The notes: generated by a model from the letters alone, not told the origin. 64,000 bases of DNA from Baaleninema simplex PCC 7105 (GCF_000332355.1 NZ_KB235959.1:289260-353259); one strand, 5' to 3'. Positions 44,380-53,903 are shown, counted from the stretch's first letter. Program-made: numbers and translations.

Positions 44380-45207
44380 ATGGTTTCCGATTCTCCAACT
44401 CCCACCGATCGCGACGTCTCCTCCGAGCTGACTGACACGGCCGAATCGACTCAGTCGGAAGGACTCAACCTGCACCAACAAATCCGCCTCAAAAGCGACG
44501 GCGGCCAACTCGTCGTTCACCTTCCACCTCAAAGCGACAGCGACACCGCCGGAGAGTTGACGTGGCAGGAGTTATGGCAACAACTCAAACACCGCCTGCA
44601 AGCCAGCGATCGCTCTTGGCAACCCAACACCCGCGTTCGAGTCGTGGCTGGCGATCGCCTCCTCGACAGTCGCCAACTGCAAGAACTCGACGACGCCCTC
44701 AGCCAAGCACAACTCAAACTCGAACGGGTCTTTACCCGTCGGCGTCAAACCGCTGTCGCCGCCGCCACTGCTGGCTATTCCGTCGAACAACCCCTAGCTC
44801 AAGACTTACTGCAACAAACCTCCGAACTTTCCGCAACGGCTCTCGCCGAACCGCTATATCTCCATACCACCCTGCGATCGGGAACGGAAATCCGCCATCC
44901 CGGTAACGTGGTTCTCGTCGGTGACGTCAACCCTGGCGGAGCGGTGATTGCAGAAGGCGATATCCTCATTTGGGGTCGGTTGCGCGGTGTCGCTCACGCT
45001 GGAGCCGCCGGAAACCCCCAATCTCTCATCATGGCGTTACAAATGGAGCCGACGCAGATTCGCATCGCAGATTCGGTAGCCCGTGCGCCATCCGATAAAC
45101 CCAGTCAATACTATCCTGAAGTGGCTTACATCACTCCCCACGGCATTCGTATTAGTCGAGCGGCGGATTTCGTTCGCCCGACGGCTGCCGTTTCCCCAGA
45201 CAATTGA
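44380..45207 (+). CDS. minC: septum site-determining protein MinC
   Basis: 275 residues from the ATG at 44380 (an in-frame TTG lies at 44323). The C-terminal beta-helical domain has RSGTEIRHPGNVVLVGDVNPGGAVIAEGDILIWGRLRGVAHAGAAGN, the conserved MinC_C signature that binds MinD and FtsZ. The N-terminal domain (QIRLKSDGGQLVVHLPP) is less conserved, and a variable linker (VFTRRRQTAVAAATAGY) joins them. With MinD it blocks Z-ring assembly away from midcell. It is the first gene of minC-minD-minE, which follow in order. Confidence 0.95.
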   Translation: MVSDSPTPTDRDVSSELTDTAESTQSEGLNLHQQIRLKSDGGQLVVHLPPQSDSDTAGELTWQELWQQLKHRLQASDRSWQPNTRVRVVAGDRLLDSRQLQELDDALSQAQLKLERVFTRRRQTAVAAATAGYSVEQPLAQDLLQQTSELSATALAEPLYLHTTLRSGTEIRHPGNVVLVGDVNPGGAVIAEGDILIWGRLRGVAHAGAAGNPQSLIMALQMEPTQIRIADSVARAPSDKPSQYYPEVAYITPHGIRISRAADFVRPTAAVSPDN

Positions 45208-45360
45208 CGCGATCGCCCCTTCGATCGCTCGTCGCACCCCGAAGTCACTGCCCGATGTCGCCCTCACAGATGGTACATTGAGACCTGTACGCCAGTGGAC
45301 GGGATCGACCTAGAGGCAACTCTCTCCTCCTGACCGTTTAGTTTTTATCGTTACCGCGTA

Positions 45361-46167
45361 ATGAGTCGCATTATTGTCATCACCTCTGGCAAAGGCGGGG
45401 TGGGAAAAACCACAACCACCGCTAACCTCGGCATGGCACTGGCAAAACGAAACCGTAAAGTCGTTTTAGTCGATGCCGATTTCGGGTTGCGGAACCTCGA
45501 CCTCCTGTTAGGATTAGAAAACCGCGTCGTGTATACGGCGGTCGAAGCCATTGCCGGAGAATGTCGGCTCGATCAAGCGTTAGTTAAAGACAAACGCCAC
45601 AGCCAACTCGCCTTACTTCCGGCGGCCCAAAACCGCATGAAAGATGCTGTCAGTCCCGCTCAAATGAAACAGTTGGTGATGGCGTTGGCGAAAAAGTTCG
45701 ATTACGTCATCGTCGATTCTCCAGCGGGAATCGAACAGGGATTTCAAAACGCGGTTTCTGCCGCTCGAGAAGCGATCGTGGTGACGACACCGGAAATCGC
45801 CGCCGTTCGCGATGCCGATCGCGTGGTGGGATTGCTCGAAGCCAACGGAATTCGCAAAATTCGCCTTATCGTCAACCGCATTCGCCCGGAGATGGTGGAA
45901 GCCAACGACATGATGTCTGTCGAAGACGTTCGGGAATTGTTGGCAGTGGAGTTGTTGGGAATCGTACCTGACGACGAACGGGTGATCGTCTCGACGAACC
46001 GAGGGGAACCCTTAGTCTTGTCGGAAGAACCGTCTCTCGCCGGACAAGCCTTCGATAACATCGCCCGTCGTTTGGAAGGAGAAACGGTGGACTTTTTGGA
46101 ACTGACAACGCCGCCAGAAGGATTTTTATCGCGTCTGCGAAAGATACTGACCACTCGAATTCTCTAG
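45361..46167 (+). CDS. minD: septum site-determining ATPase MinD
   Basis: 268 residues. The deviant Walker A KGGVGKT (Lys11, Lys16), VLVDADFGLRNLDLLLGLE, YVIVDSPAGIEQGF and the C-terminal amphipathic helix FLSRLRKILTTRIL (membrane-targeting) are all present. MinD-ATP dimers bind the membrane and recruit MinC; MinE triggers hydrolysis and oscillation. The gene follows minC by 153 bp and precedes minE by 22 bp. Intact. Confidence 0.98.
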   Translation: MSRIIVITSGKGGVGKTTTTANLGMALAKRNRKVVLVDADFGLRNLDLLLGLENRVVYTAVEAIAGECRLDQALVKDKRHSQLALLPAAQNRMKDAVSPAQMKQLVMALAKKFDYVIVDSPAGIEQGFQNAVSAAREAIVVTTPEIAAVRDADRVVGLLEANGIRKIRLIVNRIRPEMVEANDMMSVEDVRELLAVELLGIVPDDERVIVSTNRGEPLVLSEEPSLAGQAFDNIARRLEGETVDFLELTTPPEGFLSRLRKILTTRIL

Positions 46168-46189
46168 TTTTTACTCGTATTACTGGCTG

Positions 46190-46597
46190 ATGTTCATGGA
46201 ATGGCTCGCCCGATTGTGGCCGCGATCGCGCAAAAAAAACAGTCGTAACGATGTCAAGCAACGGCTCAAACTCGTAATCGCGCACGATCGCGTCGATTTG
46301 AACGCTGCCACGATCGAGGCGATGCAGAAAGAAATTCTCGATGTCGTCTCTCGTTACGTCGAACTCGATACGGAAGGGTTGAATTTCGCCCTTCAAAGCG
46401 ACAAACGCATGACGTCGCTGACGGCGAACCTTCCCATTCGTCGCGTGAAGCCCTCCTCAGACGACTCGCAGCCCGAGAAGCAAGAGACGGAAAACCTATC
46501 TTTGGAAATCGAGTTGACGAGCCAGACCGATTCACCCGCCGCCGAGGACACTCAACCGAAGGAAGACGAGGAGGAGACGGAAAAATCTCAAGATTGA
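46190..46597 (+). CDS. minE: cell division topological specificity factor MinE with acidic tail
   Basis: 135 residues. The N-terminal membrane-binding segment (MFMEWLARLWPRSRK) and the anti-MinCD helix region (NDVKQRLKLVIAHDRVDLNAATIEAMQKEILDVVSRYVELD) are followed by the dimerisation part (GLNFALQSDKRMTSLTANLPIRRV). Beyond residue ~88 there is an unusual ~47-residue Glu/Asp/Gln/Ser-rich tail (KQETENLSLEIEL, AEDTQPKEDEEETEKSQD); many MinE proteins end near 90 residues. MinE stimulates MinD ATPase and sets the pattern of division-site selection. The tail is probably disordered; its effect is unknown. Confidence 0.95.
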   Translation: MFMEWLARLWPRSRKKNSRNDVKQRLKLVIAHDRVDLNAATIEAMQKEILDVVSRYVELDTEGLNFALQSDKRMTSLTANLPIRRVKPSSDDSQPEKQETENLSLEIELTSQTDSPAAEDTQPKEDEEETEKSQD

Positions 46598-46681
46598 GAG
46601 GGGTTTCGTTCCAAGGGCGATCGAATTTTTCGTATATTAAGTAGTGTTACGAAATTTCGATCGCACTCAACCAACAAACCC

Positions 46682-47542
46682 GTGAACCTCCAACAGTCTT
46701 TCAAACTCAGTTATCTCCATCAGTGGTTAAACGACGACTCTCTCAGTACCCTCTGGGAAGACAGCTTGACGGTATTGTGGGGAGACTGGCTCGATTTACG
46801 AGTTCGCGTCGCTCAAGTAGCGGCTTCCGGCCTCGTCTCGCCGCTGATTTACATCGTCGCTTTTGGCTTGGGATTGGGGAGTTCCATTCGTCCCGGCACT
46901 GCGATCGGTGGCGATTACAGCAGTTACTTACAGTTTATTTTACCGGGAATGGTGGCGCTGTCGTCGATGGCCATTAGCTTCGGCGGGACGACTTTCTCTA
47001 TTTGCGGCGAACGCCTCTATAGTAAAACCTTTGAAGAAATCCTGCTGCTCCCGGTTCATCCTCTGGCGTTGCACCTGGGCAAAATGATGGCTGGAATCGT
47101 CCGGGGACTGATGACCTCAGTTTCGGTGATGGTGGTTTCTGTGCTGTTTCTCGGCTTTTCAGGGGGCGGTTTTTCGGTGATTTGGAGTTTCTTCAACCCG
47201 CTGTTTTTGCTGGTTTTAGTTTTAAACTGCGCTGTCTTTTCTGGTTTGGGCGTCATCATTGGCTTAAACGTGAAGTCCATCGAAAGCGTCGGTTTGCTCA
47301 ATAATTTTCTGATCGTCCCCATGTCGTTTTTAGGCGCAACGTTTTTCGACCCCGCGACGCTCCCTGCTGCTTTAAAAGTGGTGGTGTTTTGTTTACCTTT
47401 GACTTATACCAGCGTGGGATTGCGATCGGCAGCTTACGACTCGCTTTCTAATTTTACCTGGTTTAGTCTTCCGGTGTTATTGGTGGTGGCGATCGTCTTA
47501 TCTTTTATCGGAGCCTATCAATTTTCAACGCAACAAGATTAG
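46682..47542 (+). CDS. ABC-2 type transporter permease
   Basis: 286 residues from a GTG start. Six hydrophobic helices are visible (GLVSPLIYIVAFGLGLG, LQFILPGMVALSSMAISFG, GLMTSVSVMVVSVLFLGFS, FNPLFLLVLVLNCAVFSGLGVIIGL, NNFLIVPMSFLGATFF, VLLVVAIVLSFIGAYQF), with the ABC-2 signature region NNFLIVPMSFLGATFFDP. It belongs to the DrrB/NodJ-like permeases that export lipids, drugs or polysaccharides with a separate ATPase. No ATPase is adjacent; the nearest is the DrrA-like gene at 53.9 kb. It lies 84 bp after minE. Confidence 0.88.
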   Translation: MNLQQSFKLSYLHQWLNDDSLSTLWEDSLTVLWGDWLDLRVRVAQVAASGLVSPLIYIVAFGLGLGSSIRPGTAIGGDYSSYLQFILPGMVALSSMAISFGGTTFSICGERLYSKTFEEILLLPVHPLALHLGKMMAGIVRGLMTSVSVMVVSVLFLGFSGGGFSVIWSFFNPLFLLVLVLNCAVFSGLGVIIGLNVKSIESVGLLNNFLIVPMSFLGATFFDPATLPAALKVVVFCLPLTYTSVGLRSAAYDSLSNFTWFSLPVLLVVAIVLSFIGAYQFSTQQD

Positions 47543-47920
47543 TCATAAATTTGGTAGCCGTGTTGTATACAATGCGGCTACTACGGAATTCGTTGAGAAT
47601 CGATAGTTTGGATAATTCACCACAGAGACACAGAGAACACAGAGAGTTTTGGGGTGCATTTCACCTTAAAAAATATAACCTTCGCGTAGGTTGGGTGGAA
47701 CGAAGTGGAACCCAACAGCCGCTCGTTCGATTAATTTAGATTTTTGAAATTTACCCAGGTTTGAGAATCTCTGGCGGTTTAAATAAACGATATGATAGGA
47801 GTTTTTGGCACTTTTAAATAATTTGCTTTAAATTGTTTTTCGTCTAAAATAGACTCATAAAATACATTTTCAAAATAGAATTGCTATAGTAGAAACAAGC
47901 CGAAATTTCTATCGAACCTT
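47543..47920. other. intergenic: short dispersed repeats, no gene
   Basis: 378 bp. It contains TTCACCACAGAGACACAGAG (about 47618) and GTAGGTTGGGTGGAACGAAG (about 47685), both frequent short repeats in cyanobacterial spacers. The rest is AT-rich and should hold the oligopeptidase promoter. I see no RNA gene. Confidence 0.6.
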
Positions 47921-49963
47921 ATGCCATTTGAATATCCGCAAACGAAAACCATCGAACAAGTCGATACCTATCACGGTACAGCCATTAGCGACCCCTACCG
48001 CTGGCTAGAAGACCCCGATTCCGACGATTCGCGGGCGTGGATCGAGGCACAAAATCAACTGACTTTTGGTTTTCTCGAAAATATCGAAGACCGTTCAAAA
48101 CTCAAAGAGCGCGTTACTCAACTTTGGAATTACGAAAAATACGGAACACCGTTTAAACGCGATCGCCGCTATTTTTATTTCAAAAACGACGGATTGCAAA
48201 ACCAAAGCGTTCTTTACGTTCTCGACGACCTCGACGGTAAACCTCGCGTCCTTCTCGATCCCAATACTCTCTCCGAAGACGGAACGGTTGCCCTCAACAA
48301 CTATACCGTTAGTGAAGATGGAAACTTGTTGGCTTACGCCCTGTCTTCCTCCGGTTCAGACTGGCAAGAATGGCACGTTCGCGATGTGGAAACGGGTAAA
48401 GATTTACCAGATTTGGTGAAGTGGAGTAAATTTTCTGGTGCGTCTTGGACTCACGACAGCCACGGTTTTTTCTATAGTGCCTACGATCCCCCAAACGAAG
48501 AGACCCAGTACGAAGACGTTAACTACTATCAAAAACTTTACTATCACCGCATCGGAACGCCGCAATCAGAAGATTTGTTGGTGTACGATCGCCCCGACCA
48601 GAAAGAATGGGGCTTTAGCGGCTTCGTCACCGACTGCGGACGCTATTTAATTATTGCCGTTTGGCGGGGAACCGAACCGAAAAACCTGATTTTCTACCGA
48701 GATTTACAAGATCCCGAATCGGCGATCGTCGAACTGATTCCCGAATTCGAGGCACAATACGATTTTGTCGGAAATGACGGTCATATTTTCTGGTTCCGAA
48801 CCGATTGCGACGCCTCTCGCTACCGCCTGATCGCGATCGACACGGTGACGAAACACCAGCGGGAAATTCTTCCCGAAGGAGAAAACACCCTGGAATTCGT
48901 GTCGGTTCTCAACCGTCAGTTTGTGGTGGAATATCTCAAAGACGCGTGCAGTCAAATTCAGATTTTCGACCTCGACGGTTCTTTGGTTCGAGAAGTCGAA
49001 CTTCCCGATATCGGTTCCGTGGGGGGATTTGGTGGAAAACCCGAAGATGCGGAAACCTTTTACAGTTTTACCGGATTTACCACGCCGACGACGATTTACC
49101 GCTACGACATGACGACGGGGGAAAGTACCGTTTTCCGCCAACCGACGGTAGATTTCGACCCCGACGAGTACGAAACCCAGCAGGTTTTCTACCACAGCAA
49201 AGACGGAACCCGCGTTCCGATGTTTATCGTTCACAAGAAAGCGATCGATCGCAACGGAAACAATCCCACCTATCTTTACGGTTACGGCGGCTTCAACATT
49301 TCCCTAACGCCGATGTTTTCTGTCGGGTTGCTAGTGTGGATGGAACTCGGCGGCGTCTTGGCGATTCCCAACCTGCGAGGTGGCGGCGAATACGGTGAAA
49401 CTTGGCATCAAGCGGGAACCAAACTGAACAAACAGAATGTTTTCGATGACTTTATCGCAGCGGCGGAGTGGCTGATCGATCGGCGATATACGTCTTCGGA
49501 CAAGCTTGCGATCGGCGGTGGAAGTAACGGCGGCTTGCTGGTGGGGGCTTGTATGACGCAACGCCCTGATTTGTTTGCGGCGGCGATTCCCGAAGTCGGG
49601 GTGTTGGATATGTTGCGTTTCCACAAGTTTACGATCGGTTGGGCGTGGTGTTCCGATTACGGTTCGCCAGACGACCCGGAGGAGTTTAAGGCGTTGTACG
49701 CTTACTCGCCGTTGCACAATGTCAAACCGGGAACGGCGTATCCGGCGACGTTGTTAATCACCGCAGACCACGACGATCGCGTGGTTCCCGCCCACAGTTT
49801 CAAGTTTGCAGCGGCGTTGCAAGCGGCGGATGCGGGGGACAACCCGATTTTGATTCGGATTGAAACGAAAGCCGGTCACGGGGCTGGAAAACCCACGACG
49901 AAGCGAATTGAGGAAGTTGCGGACAAGTGGGCGTTTTTGACTCGCGTTTTGGAAATGGCTTGA
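47921..49963 (+). CDS. prolyl oligopeptidase (S9A)
   Basis: 680 residues, full length. The N-terminal part is a seven-bladed propeller (DPYRWLEDPDSDDSRAWIEAQN ... ). The C-terminal alpha/beta-hydrolase domain has the nucleophile Ser535 in GGGSNGGLL, Asp618 in TADHDDRVVP and His653 in KAGHGAGKP. GGGEYGETWHQAG is the usual preceding block. It cleaves short peptides after proline in the cytoplasm; no signal sequence is present. Monocistronic, followed by a GCGTGAC repeat. Confidence 0.97.
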   Translation: MPFEYPQTKTIEQVDTYHGTAISDPYRWLEDPDSDDSRAWIEAQNQLTFGFLENIEDRSKLKERVTQLWNYEKYGTPFKRDRRYFYFKNDGLQNQSVLYVLDDLDGKPRVLLDPNTLSEDGTVALNNYTVSEDGNLLAYALSSSGSDWQEWHVRDVETGKDLPDLVKWSKFSGASWTHDSHGFFYSAYDPPNEETQYEDVNYYQKLYYHRIGTPQSEDLLVYDRPDQKEWGFSGFVTDCGRYLIIAVWRGTEPKNLIFYRDLQDPESAIVELIPEFEAQYDFVGNDGHIFWFRTDCDASRYRLIAIDTVTKHQREILPEGENTLEFVSVLNRQFVVEYLKDACSQIQIFDLDGSLVREVELPDIGSVGGFGGKPEDAETFYSFTGFTTPTTIYRYDMTTGESTVFRQPTVDFDPDEYETQQVFYHSKDGTRVPMFIVHKKAIDRNGNNPTYLYGYGGFNISLTPMFSVGLLVWMELGGVLAIPNLRGGGEYGETWHQAGTKLNKQNVFDDFIAAAEWLIDRRYTSSDKLAIGGGSNGGLLVGACMTQRPDLFAAAIPEVGVLDMLRFHKFTIGWAWCSDYGSPDDPEEFKALYAYSPLHNVKPGTAYPATLLITADHDDRVVPAHSFKFAAALQAADAGDNPILIRIETKAGHGAGKPTTKRIEEVADKWAFLTRVLEMA

Positions 49964-49974
49964 TGGGATGAAGG

Positions 49975-50050
49975 GGGCGGTGCGTCACGCGGTAACATTA
50001 CATTGACCGGATTTCCATCCTATTTTCTGGCCGCGTGACGCACCCTACCA
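49975..50050. repeat. GCGTGAC dispersed inverted repeat
   Basis: GGCGGTGCGTCACGCGG at one end and GCCGCGTGACGCACCCTACC at the other, lying between convergent genes; it could form a hairpin terminator. Confidence 0.8.
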
Positions 50051-50065
50051 ATTTTCCTCATCCCC

Positions 50066-51571
50066 TCATCTCATTATTACCCCATCATCTTCAATGGGAA
50101 GTTCGATGATAAATTCCGTACCACGATCGCTCGTCGATTCAAAAGATAGGGTTCCGCCGTGATTTTCTGTAATGACTTTATAACTGAGAGACAATCCCAA
50201 ACCCGTTCCTTTTCCCGTAGGTTTTGTGGTGAAGAAGGTCTCGAACAGGTGTGGTTTGACCGCTTCGGAAATGCCACATCCGTTGTCTGCAATGCAAATC
50301 GCCACGCGATCGCCCCGTTCGTCCGTTATGTGTTCGGTCCGAATGCAAATCAGGTTGGGATCGTCTTGAATATCGCGGAAACTGCGTCCTTGGTTCGATT
50401 CTTCGATGGCATCGATCGCGTTCGATAACAAATTCATAAACACCTGATTTAACTGACCGGGACGACAGGGAACCGGAGGTAAATCGCTGTATTCGCGAAC
50501 CACTTTAATTTCGGGGCGGGTTTCGTTAGCTTTGAGGCGGTGTTTGAGAACCACGAGGGTACTGTCGAGTCCTTCGCGAACGTCAAAGAGGGTTTTGTCA
50601 GCGTCCAATCGCGAAAACTGACGTAAAGACGTCACGATTTCTTGAATGCGTTCTAAGCTGACTTTCATCGACCCCAGCATCGGCGGTAAGTCTTCAACGA
50701 TAAATTCTAGGTCGATATCGTCCGCGTGTTCTTCAATGTCTGGGGCGGGTTGGGGGACGTGTTGGCGATACAGTTCGAGGTGTTCGCTGAGGTCGCAAAT
50801 GTACTCTTCGATGTGTTTGAGGTTTCCCGACAGACAACCGAGAGGGTTATTGATTTCGTGGGCAACGCCCGCGACGAGTTGTCCCAAGCTAGAAATTTTT
50901 TCGGTTTGTACCAGTTGGGACTGGGTTCTTTGCAGTGCGTCGAGGGTCTGTTCGAGTTGTCGAATTTTTTCCCGTTCGCGGGTTTCGGCTTGCTGGCGTT
51001 TGAGTTCGGCGGTGGTACGGGCTGCAAACAGGCGAATCAGGGTTTCGGCGTGTTGGCGTTTGGTCGGAGTCAGGGGGCGATCGTCGAAAATGCAGATGTG
51101 ACTGACAAAACGGTGGGTTTTAGGATCGCGTAGGGCTAAACCCAAGTAACAGTCGGGGGTGCGTGCGTTGCGTTCGTTGCCTTGCGTGTATGATGCGATC
51201 GCCGCATTGGGAATGCAATAGATCGACTCGTCGTCTTGACTGACGGTATAGCTGAGTTGGGGAGGATTTCCCCGAAGACAGAGAACGTCGTATTCGATCG
51301 CCTCGCAGATTTCACTGTTTTTGTAAAAACATAGCGATCGAACTCGTTTGGGTTGCGTTTCGTCCCACTGAACCACTTCACCGACAATGGCACCGCCAAT
51401 CTCGAGCGATCGCGTCAGATATCGCGTTAATTCTTTATAGTACGCTTGTCCGGTGACAGATGCTGTCGCGACGAGCGAATCTGTCAAAATCGAAGGTGAC
51501 AAGACTGTACAGGTAAGAGAACCGTCGTCTAAACGGATGGAATCGAGAGGAGCGACATCGCGATCTGACAT
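50066..51571 (-). CDS. GAF-domain sensor histidine kinase
   Basis: 501 residues. Residues ~40-190 fit a GAF domain (GGAIVGEVVQWDETQ, CYLGLALRDPKTHRFVSHICIFDDRPL). A short coiled coil (ELKRQQAETREREKIRQLEQTLDALQRT) leads to a HisKA-type H-box with His238 in VAGVAHEINNPLG, and then HATPase_c (NQVFMNLLSNAIDAIEES, IADNGCGI, TGLGLSLS). No transmembrane helix is visible, so it is a soluble kinase. A response regulator is not adjacent. The GAF ligand is unknown; no obvious bilin-binding Cys motif is evident. It is divergent from the SelD-type FAD gene. Confidence 0.92.
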   Translation of the reverse strand: MSDRDVAPLDSIRLDDGSLTCTVLSPSILTDSLVATASVTGQAYYKELTRYLTRSLEIGGAIVGEVVQWDETQPKRVRSLCFYKNSEICEAIEYDVLCLRGNPPQLSYTVSQDDESIYCIPNAAIASYTQGNERNARTPDCYLGLALRDPKTHRFVSHICIFDDRPLTPTKRQHAETLIRLFAARTTAELKRQQAETREREKIRQLEQTLDALQRTQSQLVQTEKISSLGQLVAGVAHEINNPLGCLSGNLKHIEEYICDLSEHLELYRQHVPQPAPDIEEHADDIDLEFIVEDLPPMLGSMKVSLERIQEIVTSLRQFSRLDADKTLFDVREGLDSTLVVLKHRLKANETRPEIKVVREYSDLPPVPCRPGQLNQVFMNLLSNAIDAIEESNQGRSFRDIQDDPNLICIRTEHITDERGDRVAICIADNGCGISEAVKPHLFETFFTTKPTGKGTGLGLSLSYKVITENHGGTLSFESTSDRGTEFIIELPIEDDGVIMR

Positions 51572-51692
51572 TTCTAATTGCCGAGGTTGCAGCGTGAGTC
51601 TCGGGTGTGAGACGATCTCAGGATTTGAGTATAGGCTGAAAAGAATTCTTAAGATACGATCGAAATCACAGACAACGGGGAATGTATCGGTG

Positions 51693-52850
51693 ATGTCGGA
51701 CGCTATCCGAGAAGTGGTTCTCGTCGGTGGGGGTCACACCCACGCGATCGTCTTGCGACAGTTTGGCTTGCATCCTTCTCCCCATCTACGGTTGACTTTG
51801 GTTTCGGACGTGGACAAAACCCCCTATTCGGGGATGTTACCGGGTCACGTGGCGGGATTTTACGATTTTGAAGACTGTCATATCGATTTGAAACCGTTGG
51901 CGGAATTCGCCGGGGCGAGGTTCGTTCGGGGGCGAGCGAGCGCTCTAGACTTACAACACAATACAGTACACTGCGAAGACGGGCGATCGATCCCTTTCGA
52001 TAGTCTTTCTCTCGACATCGGGAGTACCCCCGCCACCGTCCGCGTTCCGGGGGCGATGGAATACGCCATTCCCGCCAAACCCGTTTCCCACTTTTTGCAA
52101 CATTGGTATCGCCTGCTGGACACTGTGAAAGCCAATCCCCAGCAACCGCTGAGTTTGGGAATTGTCGGCGGTGGGGCGGGGGGCGTCGAACTGGCGTTAA
52201 ACGTGCGATCGCGGTTGCATCGGATGTTACAGCAGGCGGGACAGTCTTCTGAGACGATCGATCGCCAATTGCAATTACATTTGTTCGATCGCGGTTCGGA
52301 GTTGATGTCGGGACACGCCCCCGTTGTCCGCCGCCGACTGCAAGAACTTCTCCTCAGCTACGGGGTTCGCCTACATCTCAACGAAAGCGTGGTGGCGGTG
52401 AAACCGGGGGTTGAGGTAATTTGCGAGTCGGGGTTACAGGAAAGGTGCGATCGCCTGTTTTGGGTGACGCAAGCCTCCGCCCCATCCTGGTTAGCAGAGT
52501 CCGGTTTAGCCACAGACGAGGCGGGTTTCGTTCTCGTTGGCGACACCTTGCGATCTTTATCACATTCCCAGATTTTCGCCGCTGGAGACATCGCCACGAT
52601 GCAGTCTCATCCTCGTCCGAAAGCGGGAGTGTTTGCAGTTCGCCAGGGAAAACCGCTGTTTGAGAACTTGCAACGGTTGGGAAATGGGGAATCGCTGCGT
52701 CCTTACGTTCCGCAAAAGCAGATTTTGGCGTTGATTGGAACCGGAGACGGACGGGCGATCGCTTCTCGGGGAAGTTGGGGATTGGGACCTTGGCGGCTGT
52801 TGTGGTGGTGGAAAGATTGGATCGATCGACGGTTTATGAAACAGTTTTAG
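51693..52850 (+). CDS. pyridine-nucleotide disulfide oxidoreductase (SelD-fusion-type N-module, stand-alone)
   Basis: 385 residues from the ATG at 51693. The FAD motif VVLVGGGHTHAIVL and the NAD(P) motif LGIVGGGAGGVELAL are clear, and IFAAGDIATM is the second FAD site. The sequence, including DKTPYSGMLPGHVAGFY and RQGKPLFENL, matches the module that in many cyanobacteria precedes selenide,water dikinase (SelD) in one polypeptide. Here the protein ends with DWIDRRFMKQF and a stop, and no SelD sequence follows. It may act as a separate NADH:quinone-type oxidoreductase. The family link is by motif recognition. Confidence 0.8.
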   Translation: MSDAIREVVLVGGGHTHAIVLRQFGLHPSPHLRLTLVSDVDKTPYSGMLPGHVAGFYDFEDCHIDLKPLAEFAGARFVRGRASALDLQHNTVHCEDGRSIPFDSLSLDIGSTPATVRVPGAMEYAIPAKPVSHFLQHWYRLLDTVKANPQQPLSLGIVGGGAGGVELALNVRSRLHRMLQQAGQSSETIDRQLQLHLFDRGSELMSGHAPVVRRRLQELLLSYGVRLHLNESVVAVKPGVEVICESGLQERCDRLFWVTQASAPSWLAESGLATDEAGFVLVGDTLRSLSHSQIFAAGDIATMQSHPRPKAGVFAVRQGKPLFENLQRLGNGESLRPYVPQKQILALIGTGDGRAIASRGSWGLGPWRLLWWWKDWIDRRFMKQF

Positions 52851-52918
52851 AATTTGTATTGACAAAACGTCTTAAATGTGATAAGCGTTCGCCGAACCGC
52901 CAAACGCCTGGAGAGCGC

Positions 52919-53356
52919 TTACCAACTATCGACAATGCTATCCTGTTGAATCACGCGGTTTCCTTCGTAAATGGTAAACGTGCCGTCATAGGGACTTAAA
53001 ACGTAGGAATACGCGCCATTATTCGCCGAGTAGATCTCATTTCGTCCCGATACCGCTGGCAGCCAATCTAAACCGTTACTACTCATGCCGCCGTAGTCGT
53101 TTTTATCCCGACTGAAGTAATACAAACCATCCGAAGCCGAACAGATAAAAACGAAAAAGTTGTTGGTTTCAAACCCCCGAGTCGCCCGCAAACCGTAATC
53201 GTTGCAGAGGTTCCATTGGGCGATGTGGGTGTTAGTAGAAGTATTGGGAGAAACGCCAGCGATGGCGACGCCACCACCGCTTAACAGCAGGGCTAAAGCT
53301 GCCCCCGTTCCCGCTAACGTCGGGAAAATCGGAAATCGAGATCGATCGCCACTCAT
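52919..53356 (-). CDS. exported hypothetical protein
   Basis: 145 residues. The N-terminus (FPTLAGTGAALALLLSGGGVAIAGVS) is a signal peptide, so the protein should be periplasmic or secreted. The mature part (IAQWNLCNDYGLRATRGFETNNFFVFICSASDGLYYFSRDKNDYGG ... GAYSYVLSPYDGTFTIYEGNRVIQQDSIVD) has two Cys and many aromatic residues, suggesting a small disulfide-stabilised beta fold. I do not recognise the family. Its start codon lies directly at the right end of an IS605-type relic, so its native promoter may have been displaced. Confidence 0.65.
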   Translation of the reverse strand: MSGDRSRFPIFPTLAGTGAALALLLSGGGVAIAGVSPNTSTNTHIAQWNLCNDYGLRATRGFETNNFFVFICSASDGLYYFSRDKNDYGGMSSNGLDWLPAVSGRNEIYSANNGAYSYVLSPYDGTFTIYEGNRVIQQDSIVDSW

Positions 53357-53362
53357 GACTTG

Positions 53363-53796
53363 ACATCCTCTCCCAGCAACCCTATCGGGTATGCAGGGAG
53401 ATTCCCGGGTTCACACCAAGGATTTCCTGCTTCTCAACCTCTTGACTAGACTTGAACTCAGATAACTTCAAGTCCCCGCCAGAACGATTCCACAGGCTTT
53501 TTGTTTTACGTCCACTTGGTGCCCCCAAGCCGGACGGATCTGATTTTTGGTTTTGGGCTTTATGCTCTATACAGGTTGCCAGTGTCTTAACCGTTACTCC
53601 TGGGCTGCCTACTGGATGAGCCATCCGTATGTTTTCAGCGTGTTACCGCCTTATCAATTATATTTGATTGCTCGTTTCGGCGCTATCCCCTTCTCTCGCT
53701 ATCGCATTGTTCAGGGGACGCACCTCAACTCACCGCCGCTTCACCACCAACCAAGCCTATTGGCTATGGTTGGAGCGCTGCGACGAATCTTGGTAG
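53363..53796 (-). mobile_element. IS200/IS605-type relic, copy 2, with a tnpB-tail fragment
   Basis: Homologous to 12620-13038. On the minus strand it ends GGGTTGCTGGGAGAGGATGT, as TnpB-carrying elements do. A possible degraded tnpB 3' part is read between about 53624 and 53382 on the minus strand (KSLWNRSGGDLKLSEF, EVEKQEILGVNPGIS). The distal ~130 bp, shared with copy 1 at high identity, is non-coding. It separates the exported hypothetical from the DrrA-like ATPase. This and 53797-53903 hold no intact gene. Confidence 0.6.
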
Positions 53797-53903
53797 ACTC
53801 CATCAAAACGATTTACCCCAACGTAACACCCCCATTTCAGCCGAAAACCCGCCCTCGAGGTTTCAAAAATCGAGAACAGGTCGGCAATCGCCTCGCTGGG
53901 GCG

